From Roseomonas indoligenes (lineage in GTDB: Bacteria; Pseudomonadota; Alphaproteobacteria; Acetobacterales; Acetobacteraceae), in the NCBI RefSeq assembly GCF_017813365.1, contig NZ_JAGIZA010000027.1, forward strand, positions 1 to 50,009: a DNA stretch of 50,009 nt, given 5' to 3'. Below the pieces are notes generated by a model. It searched no databases, was not told the origin of the DNA, and saw only the letters and a list, made by a program, of their open reading frames with translations. Below are positions 43,788 through 50,009 of the stretch, piece after piece; the first letter of the stretch is position 1; the number at the start of each line of letters is the position of its first letter. A program made the position numbers and the translations under genes.

Positions 43788-44962
43788 GAATTCTCTACAG
43801 CCACAGGATCCGTTCGCGCGACGGGCAGGCCGTGCACCTGGAGGCCATTGTCGGGGCCCTGCGCGGGGCGGGGCACGCGGTGCGCGTCGTCGGCCCCGCC
43901 GGCTTCGAGCGCGGCTCCCTCGGCGGGGACAGCCGGGCCGTGTCCTTTATCCGCCGATGGCTGCCGGCCTGGGTCGGCGAGCTGGCGGAGCTGGCCTATG
44001 CGGTTCCGGCGGCGATCCGTCTCGATCGCGCCGCCGCCGAGTTCCGGCCGGATGCGATCTACGAGCGCGCCAACCTTTTCCACCTCGCGGGCACGCTCGT
44101 CGCGGCGCGGCGCGGGCTGCCGCTGCTGCTGGAGGTGAACGCGCCGCTGGCCGAGGAGCGCGCGCGCTTCGGCGGGCTGGCGCTGCATTCCGTCGCCAGC
44201 CTCCTGGAGCGCCTGGTGTGGCGCCGCGCGGACCGGGTTCTGCCGGTCACGGCCGTGCTCGCCGCGCGGGTCATGCGGGCGGGGGTGCCGGCCGGGCGGA
44301 TCACGGTCGTGCCCAACGGCATCGTGCCGGAGGATTTCCCGGCCCCGGCCGACCGGCCGCCGGGCGGGGAGATCGTTCTGGGCTTCATCGGCTTCCTGCG
44401 GGAGTGGCACGGCCTCGCCTCCGTGGTGCGCGCCCTGGCGGATGCGGGGCCGGGGCTGCGGCCCGTGCTGCACGTGGTGGGCGAGGGGCCGGCACGGGAA
44501 GGGCTGGAACGGCTGGCTGCGGAGTACGGCGTGGCGGACCGGGTGCGCTTCAGCGGCCTTGTCGAGCGGGATCATGTGCCTGGCGTCGTTTCCGGCTTCG
44601 ACATCGCGCTCCAGCCGGCGGCGGTGGATTATGCCTGCCCGCTGAAGGTGCTGGAATACATGGCCGCGGGGCGCCCCATTGTCGCGCCCGACCAGCCGAA
44701 TATCCGGGAGCTGCTGGAGCACGGCCGCACCGCCCTTCTTTTCGATCCCGCCGATCCGGACGGGCTCTGGCGCGCCGCGATGCGGCTGGCGGGTGATCCG
44801 GCGCTGCGCCATGCGCTGGGCAATGCGGCCCGGGAGGAGATCCTGCGTCGCGACCTGACCTGGGGCGGTCATGCGCGCCGCGTCGCGCTGCTCGCGGCCG
44901 CGGAAGTGCGGCGCCTTGACGCCAGCCGCGCCGCAACCGCAGCGCCGGAGCCTGCGGCGTGA
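43784..44962 (+). CDS. GT4-family glycosyltransferase
   Basis: A 392-aa GT-B glycosyltransferase: MRILYSHRIRSRDGQAVHLE (donor/acceptor N-domain), LGFIGFLREWHGL, and CPLKVLEYMAAGRPIVAPDQPNIRELL. It should add a sugar in the repeat unit of the second EPS operon. ATGA overlap at the 5' end, GTGA overlap at the 3' end; both couple translation. Confidence 0.87.
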   Translation: MRILYSHRIRSRDGQAVHLEAIVGALRGAGHAVRVVGPAGFERGSLGGDSRAVSFIRRWLPAWVGELAELAYAVPAAIRLDRAAAEFRPDAIYERANLFHLAGTLVAARRGLPLLLEVNAPLAEERARFGGLALHSVASLLERLVWRRADRVLPVTAVLAARVMRAGVPAGRITVVPNGIVPEDFPAPADRPPGGEIVLGFIGFLREWHGLASVVRALADAGPGLRPVLHVVGEGPAREGLERLAAEYGVADRVRFSGLVERDHVPGVVSGFDIALQPAAVDYACPLKVLEYMAAGRPIVAPDQPNIRELLEHGRTALLFDPADPDGLWRAAMRLAGDPALRHALGNAAREEILRRDLTWGGHARRVALLAAAEVRRLDASRAATAAPEPAA

Positions 44963-46113
44963 CCCCGCAGGCAACGACGTTCCTGGACGAGGCTGAGCCG
45001 GGGGCAGCGACCGCGCCGCTGCTGCTGCACGTCTTTCCCAGCTTCGCGGTCGGCGGCGCGCAGGTGCGCTTCGCGGCGCTGGCGAACCGCTTCGGCCCGC
45101 GCTGGCGGCACGTGGTCGTCGCGATGGATGGTCGTTCGGACTGCGCGGAGCGGCTTGGCGATAGTGTCCGCTTCTCTACGCAAGGGCCGCCCTGGAAGGC
45201 TTCGCCGGGCCCGGTGCAGCGCTTGGCGAGCATCACCGCGATGCTGCGCCGGTTGAGGCCGGCCCTGCTCGTCACCAGCAACTGGGGCAGCATCGAGTGG
45301 GCCATCGCCAATCGCCTGACGGTCCGTATGCCCCATCTCCACATGGAGGACGGGTTCGGGCCGGAGGAGAGCAGCGCCCAGTTCGGCCGCCGGATCATGG
45401 CCCGGCGCGTGGCGCTGCGGCAGAGCAACGTCCTGCTGCCGTCGCTGACGCTGCTCCGCGCGGCGCAGGACATCTGGAAGCTGCCGCCGGAGCGGCTGCA
45501 TCATATCCCAAACGGGATCGACCTGCGGAGCTTCCGGCCCGACGGCCCTCGGGGCGATCTCGGCCTGGACGGGGATGCGCCGGTGATCGGTGCCGTGGCG
45601 GCGCTCCGGCGGGAAAAGAACCTCGGGCGCCTGCTGCGCGCCGCGGCCATTCTGCTGCGGGATGGCGTGGCGTTCCGCCTGGTCCTGGTGGGCGACGGGC
45701 CGGAACGGGTGGGGCTGGAGGCGCTCGCCGGGGAACTCGGCCTGTCCGGCGTGACGCGCTTTGCCGGCCATGTCCCGGATCCGGCCGCGGCATATCGCGC
45801 GATGGATGTCGTCTGCCTCTCCTCCGACACCGAGCAGATGCCCTTCTCCGTGCTCGAGGGCATGGCGACCGGCCTGCCGGTGGCGACGACGGAGGTCGGC
45901 GACGTGCGCGCCATGCTGTCGGAGAGCAACGCGCCGCATGTGGCGGCCCGCACCGACGCCGACCTGGCCGAGGCGCTGCGGCCGCTGCTGCGGGACGCCG
46001 CGCTGCGCCGCCGGATCGGCGGGGCGAACAGGGCGAAGGCGGAGCGCGACTACGACGAAGAAGCCATGTTCCAGGCCCATGCCAGGCTGATCTGGCGGAG
46101 CATGAACCCATGA
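44959..46113 (+). CDS. GT4-family glycosyltransferase
   Basis: A 384-aa GT-B glycosyltransferase: HVFPSFAVGGAQVRFAALANRF, IPNGIDLRSFRP, AALRREKNLGRLLRA, and SDTEQMPFSVLEGMATGLPVATT (EX7E-type). GTG start overlapping the previous TGA; 3' ATGA overlap with the methyltransferase gene. Donor unknown. Confidence 0.87.
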   Translation: MTPQATTFLDEAEPGAATAPLLLHVFPSFAVGGAQVRFAALANRFGPRWRHVVVAMDGRSDCAERLGDSVRFSTQGPPWKASPGPVQRLASITAMLRRLRPALLVTSNWGSIEWAIANRLTVRMPHLHMEDGFGPEESSAQFGRRIMARRVALRQSNVLLPSLTLLRAAQDIWKLPPERLHHIPNGIDLRSFRPDGPRGDLGLDGDAPVIGAVAALRREKNLGRLLRAAAILLRDGVAFRLVLVGDGPERVGLEALAGELGLSGVTRFAGHVPDPAAAYRAMDVVCLSSDTEQMPFSVLEGMATGLPVATTEVGDVRAMLSESNAPHVAARTDADLAEALRPLLRDAALRRRIGGANRAKAERDYDEEAMFQAHARLIWRSMNP

Positions 46114-47105
46114 TCGACGAGGTGACGGCCGAGCCCGCGACCCTGCGCGGCTTTCTATTGGCCTGCCCGAAGGACCGCCGGCCGCTGGAGGCGGCCGGCA
46201 CGTCGCTTCGCTGCTGCGGCTGCGGCGCTATCTTTCCCGTGGTCGGCGGCGTGCCCGTGCTGATCAACGATGAGCGCTCCGCCTTCGCCATCGCCGATTA
46301 CAGCGAGGGCGCGGGCTATGAAGGGCCGAGCTACGGGCGGGAGGGCGACCGCTCCGGCGGGCTGCGGCGGCTGTACCACCGGGCGGCGCGGCGCCTCGGC
46401 GATGCGGGTTCGAGTATCCGCCACCCCGACGCGGACGATGCCATCGCCTATGTCGCGGCCCTGCGCCCGCGGCCGCGCGTTCTCGTCATCGGATCCGGCG
46501 GGTTGCGCCTCGGTGGGCCGGAGGATCGCGTGCTGAACACGGATGTGGCCTTCGGCCCCGCCGTGGATGCGGTGGCGGACGCGCACGACCTGCCCTTCCC
46601 CGACGGAAGCTTCGACCTTGTGATCGCCGTGGCCGTGCTGGAGCATGTCGCCGACCCCTGGCGTTGCGCGCAGGAGTTTCGCCGCGTGCTGGACAGGGGC
46701 GGGTTCGTCTACGCCGTCACGCCCTTCCTGCAGCCCGTGCACATGGGCGCCTACGACTTCACGCGCTTCACCCCGATCGGCCACCGGCGCCTGTTCCGCC
46801 AGTTCGACGAGATAGCGGCCGGCATCGCCATGGGGGTAGGCAGCGTGGCGGCCTGGACCTTCGGCTCGGCGTTGCAGGCCATGTCCGGGAGGAGGCGGTG
46901 GAGGATGGCGGCCCGTGTCATGGGGCTGCTTTCCACGCCGATGCTGCGCCTGCTGGACCGGCCGCTGCGGCACGGCGCCGATGCCGCCGGCGGATGCTGG
47001 TTCTTCGGAAGCCTGCGCGAAGGGGCGCCGGTTTCCGATCGCGAGCTGGTGCGCGACTACCGCGATCGCTTCGGCCTGGGGCCGGAACGCCTGCCGCCGC
47101 CCTAG
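46110..47105 (+). CDS. SAM-dependent methyltransferase with N-terminal zinc-ribbon-like domain
   Basis: A 331-aa class I methyltransferase. Residues 15-52 have CPKDRRPL...CCGCGAIFPVVGGVPVL, a Trm112-like zinc-ribbon. The Rossmann core has VLVIGSGGLRLG, VADAHDLPFPDGSFDLVIAVAVLEHV, and a DRGGFVYAVTPF strand. It probably methylates a sugar or the growing EPS end. Last gene of the operon; its stop shares bases with the convergent FkbM stop. Confidence 0.87.
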   Translation: MIDEVTAEPATLRGFLLACPKDRRPLEAAGTSLRCCGCGAIFPVVGGVPVLINDERSAFAIADYSEGAGYEGPSYGREGDRSGGLRRLYHRAARRLGDAGSSIRHPDADDAIAYVAALRPRPRVLVIGSGGLRLGGPEDRVLNTDVAFGPAVDAVADAHDLPFPDGSFDLVIAVAVLEHVADPWRCAQEFRRVLDRGGFVYAVTPFLQPVHMGAYDFTRFTPIGHRRLFRQFDEIAAGIAMGVGSVAAWTFGSALQAMSGRRRWRMAARVMGLLSTPMLRLLDRPLRHGADAAGGCWFFGSLREGAPVSDRELVRDYRDRFGLGPERLPPP

Positions 47106-47992
47106 GCGGGGAGGGCGATGAGGTTCTGCGTGACGTAGATCTCGCAGCGCTTCACATCGTAGGGGAAAAGCGGCAGTAGGCTGCCGTTCAGGCAGAGGCG
47201 GTGGATCTCGTAGCCCGGCAGGGCGGCGAAGAAGTCGCGCATGGTGACGCGGGTGGCGATGTTCGCGGGTATGAACTCGAACTGGATCATCCCGATGCGC
47301 CGGTCCCGGATGGCGCGCTGGGCGCCCTTCAGGACGTTGAGGTCGAAGCCCTCCGTGTCGATCTTCAGGAAGTCGACGCGGTCGATCCCCGCCTGCTCCA
47401 TGTAATCGTCGAGAGTTGTGCTCTGGATGGCGTGCCGCACCATGCGGTCCGCGAAGAAGCCCACGGCTTCCTGGCTGAGGCTGGCCTGGGTGGAACCATC
47501 GCCATCCGCGAAGTCGAACAGCTCCAGCTCACCGGGCTGGTCGGAGAGCGCCTGCTGCACCAGGGTAACGTCCTTGCCGGACAGGTGCTGCGCGAGGCGC
47601 TTGAAGGTGCGGGGATGCGGCTCGAAGGCGTGGATGCGGGCGGTCGGCGCGATCCGCGAGAGGTAATCGGCGTAGGAGCCGTAGTTGGCGCCGACATCGA
47701 GCAGGACGCCGCCCTGCAGACGCGGCGCGACGCTGTCGAGGAAGCGTTCCTCCGCCCTGTTCAGGCCGTGCTGGCCCTTGAAGTTGATGGCGATGCCGTT
47801 GCAGCGCAGGGCGAAATCGTAGATCGCCCGGGCCAGCACGGCGGCTGACGGCCGGTTGATGGCCCAGATGAGCGGATAGGCGGCCCTGGCGGCGGCGCGT
47901 CGCAGAAAGCTGTCCCGCCACGCCGCCGTGCGGATCGGGGCTGCGGATTGCAGCGCGTCTTGACCGTGATCGACAGCGGCGGGCTGATTCAT
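47102..47992 (-). CDS. FkbM-family methyltransferase
   Basis: A 296-aa protein with a FkbM domain: GGVLLDVGANYGSYADYLSRI, HAFEPHPRTFKRL, VDFLKIDTEGFDLNVLKGA and IQFEFIPANI. FkbM enzymes O-methylate polyketides, glycolipids or LPS sugars, so a role in EPS decoration is likely. I chose ATG 47992 (product MNQPAAVDHG) because AGGG precedes it; an alternative ATG at 48031 would add 13 residues and has a weaker site. Convergent with the methyltransferase, the stops overlapping in CTAG. Confidence 0.87.
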   Translation of the reverse strand: MNQPAAVDHGQDALQSAAPIRTAAWRDSFLRRAAARAAYPLIWAINRPSAAVLARAIYDFALRCNGIAINFKGQHGLNRAEERFLDSVAPRLQGGVLLDVGANYGSYADYLSRIAPTARIHAFEPHPRTFKRLAQHLSGKDVTLVQQALSDQPGELELFDFADGDGSTQASLSQEAVGFFADRMVRHAIQSTTLDDYMEQAGIDRVDFLKIDTEGFDLNVLKGAQRAIRDRRIGMIQFEFIPANIATRVTMRDFFAALPGYEIHRLCLNGSLLPLFPYDVKRCEIYVTQNLIALPA

Positions 47993-48198
47993 GATGTCAA
48001 GGACCCTAGCAGCAATGCGCGCGAATGGCATCAGCTTTGCGCGCACAAGAATCAGCAATTCCGCCCTCGTTGCTTGCGAAGTCTTGTGATGAGGATGGCG
48101 CGTTGCAGTTCGGCGGCACGAGGTCTTCCGCGAGATGGACGGAGGACTGCGTGAGCGATGAGGGCCATCCTCTTTCCGGCGCAGGGGATGGACCGCAG
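47993..48198. other. Intergenic segment
   Basis: About 200 bp between the FkbM gene and the end of the LysR gene, both on the minus strand. It should hold the FkbM promoter. No supported gene or hairpin is obvious. Confidence 0.4.
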
Positions 48199-49098
48199 TC
48201 AGCCGCCGGGTAGCAGCGCCAGCAGGGCTTCCGCCGCGCGGCTCGGCGCGCGGTCGCGATGGCGCAGCACCTGGAAGGCGCGCTGGAAGGTCGGGCCGGG
48301 CAGGTCCAGCGACACGCGCTGGAGCAGCCCGGCCTCGATGGAGGGCGCGGCGACGGAGGCGGAGAGGGCGGTGGCGCCGAGGCCGGCCTCCACCGCGCCG
48401 CGGACGGATTCGTTGGAGGGCAGCTCGAGGGCGATGCGCAGGGCCTGCGGATCGAGGCCGGCAATGCGGAGGGCCTCCTCGAAGGCGGAGCGGGTGCCGG
48501 AGCCGGGTTCGCGCAGAACCCATTCGCCCGCCGCGAGAGCCGGGACGCCGGCGGGCGGGCGCTGCGCCCAGGGATGACCCGGCGCGACGACGATGACGAG
48601 CTGGTCCGTGGCGACCGTGCGGGCGACGAGGAGCGGATCCTCCACGGCGCCCTCCACGAAGCCGAGCTCGGCGGTGCCGGCGCCGACGGCGGCCGCGACC
48701 TGCGCGGTGTTGCCGATGGCCAAAGGCACGGCGATTCCGGGATGGGCGCGGCGGAAGGCGACGAGGTGGCGGGGCAGCCAGTAGCTCGCGATCGTCTGGC
48801 TGGAATGGACGGGCAGGGTGCCCCGGCCGAGTCCGGCCAGATCGGCCAGCACGGTCTCCGCCGCCTCCGCCCGGGCCAGCACGGCGCGGGCCTCGGGAAG
48901 GAACTCGCGGCCGGCGGCCGTGAGGGCGATGCCGCGGCCGATGCGATCGAAGAGGCGGAGGCCGCTGCGGGATTCCAGGGCGGCGATGGCGGCGCTGGTG
49001 GCGGACTGGGTGAGGTGCAGCGCCTCCGCCGCGCGGGTGACGTGCTGGCGCTCCGCGACCGCGACGAAGACGCGGAGCTGTTCCAGCGTGAGGCGCAT
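48199..49098 (-). CDS. LysR-family transcriptional regulator
   Basis: A 299-aa LysR regulator. Helix-turn-helix at about 1-60 (LTLEQLRVFVAVAERQHVTRAAEALHLTQ), then a substrate-binding domain. ATG 49098 overlaps the flavin reductase TGA by one base (TGATG), so the two are co-transcribed. It probably controls the flavin-reductase unit or the divergent dioxygenase-like gene; the ligand cannot be told. Confidence 0.92.
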   Translation of the reverse strand: MRLTLEQLRVFVAVAERQHVTRAAEALHLTQSATSAAIAALESRSGLRLFDRIGRGIALTAAGREFLPEARAVLARAEAAETVLADLAGLGRGTLPVHSSQTIASYWLPRHLVAFRRAHPGIAVPLAIGNTAQVAAAVGAGTAELGFVEGAVEDPLLVARTVATDQLVIVVAPGHPWAQRPPAGVPALAAGEWVLREPGSGTRSAFEEALRIAGLDPQALRIALELPSNESVRGAVEAGLGATALSASVAAPSIEAGLLQRVSLDLPGPTFQRAFQVLRHRDRAPSRAAEALLALLPGG

Positions 49099-49712
49099 CA
49101 GGGGAAGGTCGGGCGGATCATCTCGAACATCTCGCCGATCTCCGCGTAGTCGCCGCGATAGCCGCAGCGGCCGATGGGGCGGGCGGCCTTGGTGTCGAAG
49201 ATGCCGTCCTTCAGGTAGGCGCGGTTGATGTGCACGCCGACGACCTGGCCGAGGACGATGTGCGTGCCGATCTCGTTCCCGTCCAGATCCTTCGGGGCGA
49301 TGACCTGCAGCACCCGGCACTCCAGCGCGGCGGGGGAGGCGGCGACGCGCGGGGGGCGGACGAGGCGGCAGGGGGCGGATTCCAGCCCGGCATGCTCGAA
49401 CTCCGAGACGCCATGGGGCAGGGGCGCGCAGCTCTGGTTCATCGCTTCCGCCAACTCGCGGGTGACGAAGTTGCAGACGAACTCGCCGGTCGCCTCGATG
49501 TTCCGCACGCTGTCCTTGCGGCCCTCGCTGCCGAAGGCGACGACCGGCGGGGCGGAGCCGAAGCCATTGAAGTAGCTGTACGGGGCGAGGTTGACCCGGC
49601 CGTCCGGGTCCACGGAGCTGATCCAGCCGATGGGCCGGGGGGCAAGGATGGCCTTGAAGGGATCATGCGGCAGGCCATGGCCGAGGCGGGGTTCGTAGAA
49701 GTGCTGGTCCAT
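49098..49712 (-). CDS. Flavin reductase family protein (FMN-binding split barrel)
   Basis: A 204-aa protein: AILAPRPIGWISSVDPDGRVNLAPYSYFNGFGSAPPVVAFGSE is the flavin-reductase-like split-barrel opening, and HIVLGQVVGVHINRAYL follows. Likely an FMN reductase for a two-component monooxygenase, fitting a neighbour from aromatic/pyridine breakdown. ATG at 49712 with AGGGA upstream; an earlier in-frame Met at 49769 adds 19 residues. Confidence 0.9.
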   Translation of the reverse strand: MDQHFYEPRLGHGLPHDPFKAILAPRPIGWISSVDPDGRVNLAPYSYFNGFGSAPPVVAFGSEGRKDSVRNIEATGEFVCNFVTRELAEAMNQSCAPLPHGVSEFEHAGLESAPCRLVRPPRVAASPAALECRVLQVIAPKDLDGNEIGTHIVLGQVVGVHINRAYLKDGIFDTKAARPIGRCGYRGDYAEIGEMFEMIRPTFP

Positions 49713-49886
49713 GGGGTGTCCCTGGGTGTTGTGCAGGAAATGGTCACCCGTCCTGCCATGTGCATGCAAGATAGGCGAATGGTGGGGCAGGGCTGCGGGA
49801 AGTTCCGCGGCGGCGGCAGAAATCCACTTCCCGTCTCTTCGAACATAACTGTACGCTCAGTTAGTTTCAGCGGAAAGGCAGAGCCG
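49713..49886. promoter_or_regulatory. Divergent promoter region
   Basis: A 174-bp gap between flavin reductase and the right-edge gene, with a palindromic operator at 49846-49863. Promoters of both units must lie here. Confidence 0.5.
49846..49863. promoter_or_regulatory. Palindromic operator TAACTG-N6-CAGTTA
   Basis: A perfect 6-bp inverted repeat with a 6-bp centre (TAACTG-TACGCT-CAGTTA), 23 bp before the ATG at 49887. Its symmetry and AACTGTACG core look like the sites of TetR-family repressors; a LysR dimer is also possible. The cognate protein is not identified. Confidence 0.55.
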
Positions 49887-50009
49887 ATGGCGATCAGCGA
49901 TGCGGACATGATCGAGGCCTGGAGGAAGGTCCTGACGCTGTCGGCGCTGAAGCCGGGCGAGGTGGTGACGGTGCTGACAGGGGCGGCGACGCACCCGCAG
50001 ACGCTGTCC
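49887..50009 (+). CDS. Probable 2,5-dihydroxypyridine 5,6-dioxygenase-like enzyme (partial)
   Basis: Only the first 41 codons are in the window: MAISDADMIEAWRKVLTLSAL then KPGEVVTVLTGAATHPQTLS. This opening resembles NicX-type 2,5-dihydroxypyridine dioxygenases, which cleave the pyridine ring in nicotinate breakdown. Only a short stretch is visible, so this is tentative. AAAGG precedes the ATG. It is divergent from a flavin reductase, as expected for a catabolic unit. Confidence 0.5.
   Translation, partial: MAISDADMIEAWRKVLTLSALKPGEVVTVLTGAATHPQTLS

Noticed and set aside
1-50009. tRNA, rRNA, insertion sequences, attachment sites
   Set aside because: No transposase, integrase, cloverleaf-like or rRNA-like sequence was recognised anywhere in the window.

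Overview
The window looks like chromosomal DNA of a high-GC alphaproteobacterium, most likely a Rhodospirillales/Acetobacteraceae (Roseomonas-like) species. This rests on GC-rich codon use, the PEP-CTERM sorting tail and the exosortase-A gene set; no rRNA or tRNA is present, so the taxonomy is inference. Almost the whole window is an exopolysaccharide (EPS) biosynthesis and export region of the exosortase A (XrtA/EpsH)/PEP-CTERM type, with a second glycosyltransferase operon attached and unrelated metabolic genes at the right edge.

Layout. 1-6000: the 3' end of a secreted protein with a Pro-rich repeat linker and a CBM60-like domain; a convergent PEP-CTERM von Willebrand-type protein with a textbook sigma-54 promoter; an unusual 775-aa protein with two ParB-like domains and a GAF domain; an 800-bp mostly non-coding stretch with palindromes; an XRE regulator with a strong terminator. 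6310-16734 (minus): one tightly packed operon of nine genes: export lipoprotein, chain-length determinant, tyrosine-kinase-like ATPase, TIGR03016-type outer-membrane protein, ExeA-like ATPase, DUF3473 deacetylase, FemAB-like protein, glycosyltransferase, and XrtA fused to an EpsI-like domain. 17061-29662 (plus): initiating sugar-phosphate transferase, PrsK histidine kinase, PrsR sigma-54 activator, PrsT TPR protein, O-antigen-ligase-like protein, a small membrane ORF, a glycosyltransferase, and a large secreted protein paralogous to the one at the left edge. 29663-32828: a lower-GC interruption with two minus-strand glycosyltransferases, the first behind a second sigma-54-like promoter. 32856-38551 (plus): epimerase, amidotransferase (AsnB type), flippase and a GT2-like protein, plus a 55-aa antisense membrane protein. 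38560-47992: an acetyltransferase-like gene, then a translationally coupled operon (glycosyltransferase-WalW deacetylase fusion, DUF218, acetyltransferase-like, two GT4, methyltransferase) and a convergent FkbM methyltransferase. 48199-50009: LysR regulator, flavin reductase, and the start of a 2,5-dihydroxypyridine dioxygenase-like gene with a palindromic operator between the divergent units.

How it fits together (inference from the families). The initiating transferase and the glycosyltransferases would build a lipid-linked repeat unit. The flippase, ligase, chain-length and export proteins would assemble and secrete it, while deacetylases, AsnB, FemAB/GNAT proteins and methyltransferases modify it. 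XrtA processes PEP-CTERM proteins such as the VWA-like one. PrsK/PrsR would act through RpoN, and I see two matching -24/-12 promoters in the window, one at the PEP-CTERM gene and one at a membrane glycosyltransferase. The two paralogous secreted proteins may act on the polysaccharide outside the cytoplasm. The most unusual items are the double-ParB/GAF protein, the secreted paralogue pair, the glycosyltransferase-WalW fusion and the small sigma-54 regulon readable from the sequence.
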